A DNA stretch of 64,000 nt from Methanooceanicella nereidis (lineage in GTDB: Archaea; Halobacteriota; Methanocellia; Methanocellales; Methanocellaceae): assembly GCF_021023085.1 (NCBI RefSeq), contig NZ_PGCK01000003.1, positions 243,105-307,104 on the forward strand, given 5' to 3'. How positions within the stretch are numbered: the first letter of the stretch is position 1; each line of letters starts with the position of its first letter. Shown piece after piece: positions 63,729-64,000 of the stretch. Made by a program: the position numbers and the translations under genes. The notes under the pieces are model-generated. The model searched no databases. It saw only the letters and a list, made by a program, of their open reading frames with translations, and had not been told where the DNA came from.

Positions 63729-63880
63729 ACTATAAATACGAAAGCTGTATAATAACAGATTCCCGATAAAATACGGGATGAAAATGATAATAATCGCCGT
63801 AGTCTGCTCATACGATCACGACCCTGTGTGTCAACACGGGATGAGGGATCGTTCTAAGGCTGCGGTATATCTTTAGTGAG
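63729..63880 (+). ncRNA. Candidate small RNA unit 3
   Basis: TATA-like ACTATAAATAC (63729-63739) lies 21 nt before TCCCG (63761-63765), which pairs with CGGGA (63774-63778). A larger structure follows: CCGTAG with CTGCGG (one G-U), ACGATC with GATCGT, and CCC-GTGT with ACACGGG (63798-63863). It may be the same transcript or a separate RNA. No coding frame is seen. Confidence 0.45.
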
Positions 63881-64000
63881 GAGTCGAGGGGTGCACCTGT
63901 TTGTTGGTGTTATCGCGATCTCTGATGTTTGGTTGGTTGTTCGATATTTTCTGGCTGGTGTACGTTGTGTTTGTTTGCGTATGCTAGTTGGTTTGTATCG
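63864..64000. other. G/T-rich window edge, possible partial gene on minus strand
   Basis: The plus strand is rich in G and T, so the minus strand is A/C-rich. Two minus-strand frames stay open from the edge (one to about 63864, one to about 63915), giving Thr/Asn/Gln/Pro-rich residues. It could be the 3' part of a gene cut by the window, or non-coding. It cannot be decided here. Confidence 0.25.

Overview
The window looks like chromosomal DNA of a methanogenic archaeon, most likely a Methanocella-type (Methanocellales) euryarchaeon. That placement is inferred from gene content. Direct pointers are a complete methylenetetrahydromethanopterin reductase (mer), hydrogenase maturation genes (hypC, hypA, hypE and two M52 proteases), a type II glyceraldehyde-3-phosphate dehydrogenase, CDP-archaeol synthase, an aRF1 release factor, archaeal DnaG and NreA, and archaeal-style TATA promoters. 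I found no rRNA or tRNA gene. One clear structural RNA is present, RNase P RNA, on the minus strand at 51581-51901.

Layout. 80-4043 is a tight minus-strand operon of five CBS-domain genes. 4254-5718 holds a GTPase / DUF2073 / zinc-ribbon trio. 6.2-13 kb carries nucleotide synthesis (pyrH, purD, pyrE), a hydrogenase protease, a CoA-disulfide-reductase-like flavoprotein and carS. 13.1-15.6 kb holds two secreted superoxide-reductase-like proteins and hypC-hypA-hypE. 16-26.4 kb holds nreA, an M29 aminopeptidase, a GT4 glycosyltransferase, a DUF89 phosphatase, a 50-residue zinc protein, a PerM-type membrane protein, and two convergent DUF2085 genes around a long inverted repeat. 26.5-35.1 kb is central metabolism: gap, acyP, hycI plus an orphan antiporter-like subunit, ilvE, a TPR protein, deoC and mer. 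35.5-48.9 kb holds a histidine kinase without its phospho-acceptor His, prf1-argS, envelope proteins, a TrmB-like regulator, a sugar-nucleotide transferase, a glycogen-debranching-type enzyme and hsp20. 49.1-51.4 kb is a KaiC-like / KaiC-GTPase fusion / Roadblock operon. 51.6-60.9 kb holds rnpB, AMMECR1, the phosphate transporter with its PhoU-like partner, pyrC, a DUF167-Toprim pair, dnaG and small conserved genes. 60.9-64 kb holds a large CHAT-like protein and, divergent from it, a tandem series of promoter-plus-hairpin units that I read as a small-RNA array.

The most interesting features are: (1) the array at 63247-63880, where four TATA boxes each lie 22-23 nt before an RNA-like stem and two copies show compensatory base changes; (2) the KaiC/GTPase/Roadblock operon; (3) a dispersed inverted-repeat family with a conserved core at several intergenic sites; (4) the inverted-repeat region between the DUF2085 paralogues; and (5) the five-gene CBS operon. 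Functions are read from motifs by eye. No database search was run.
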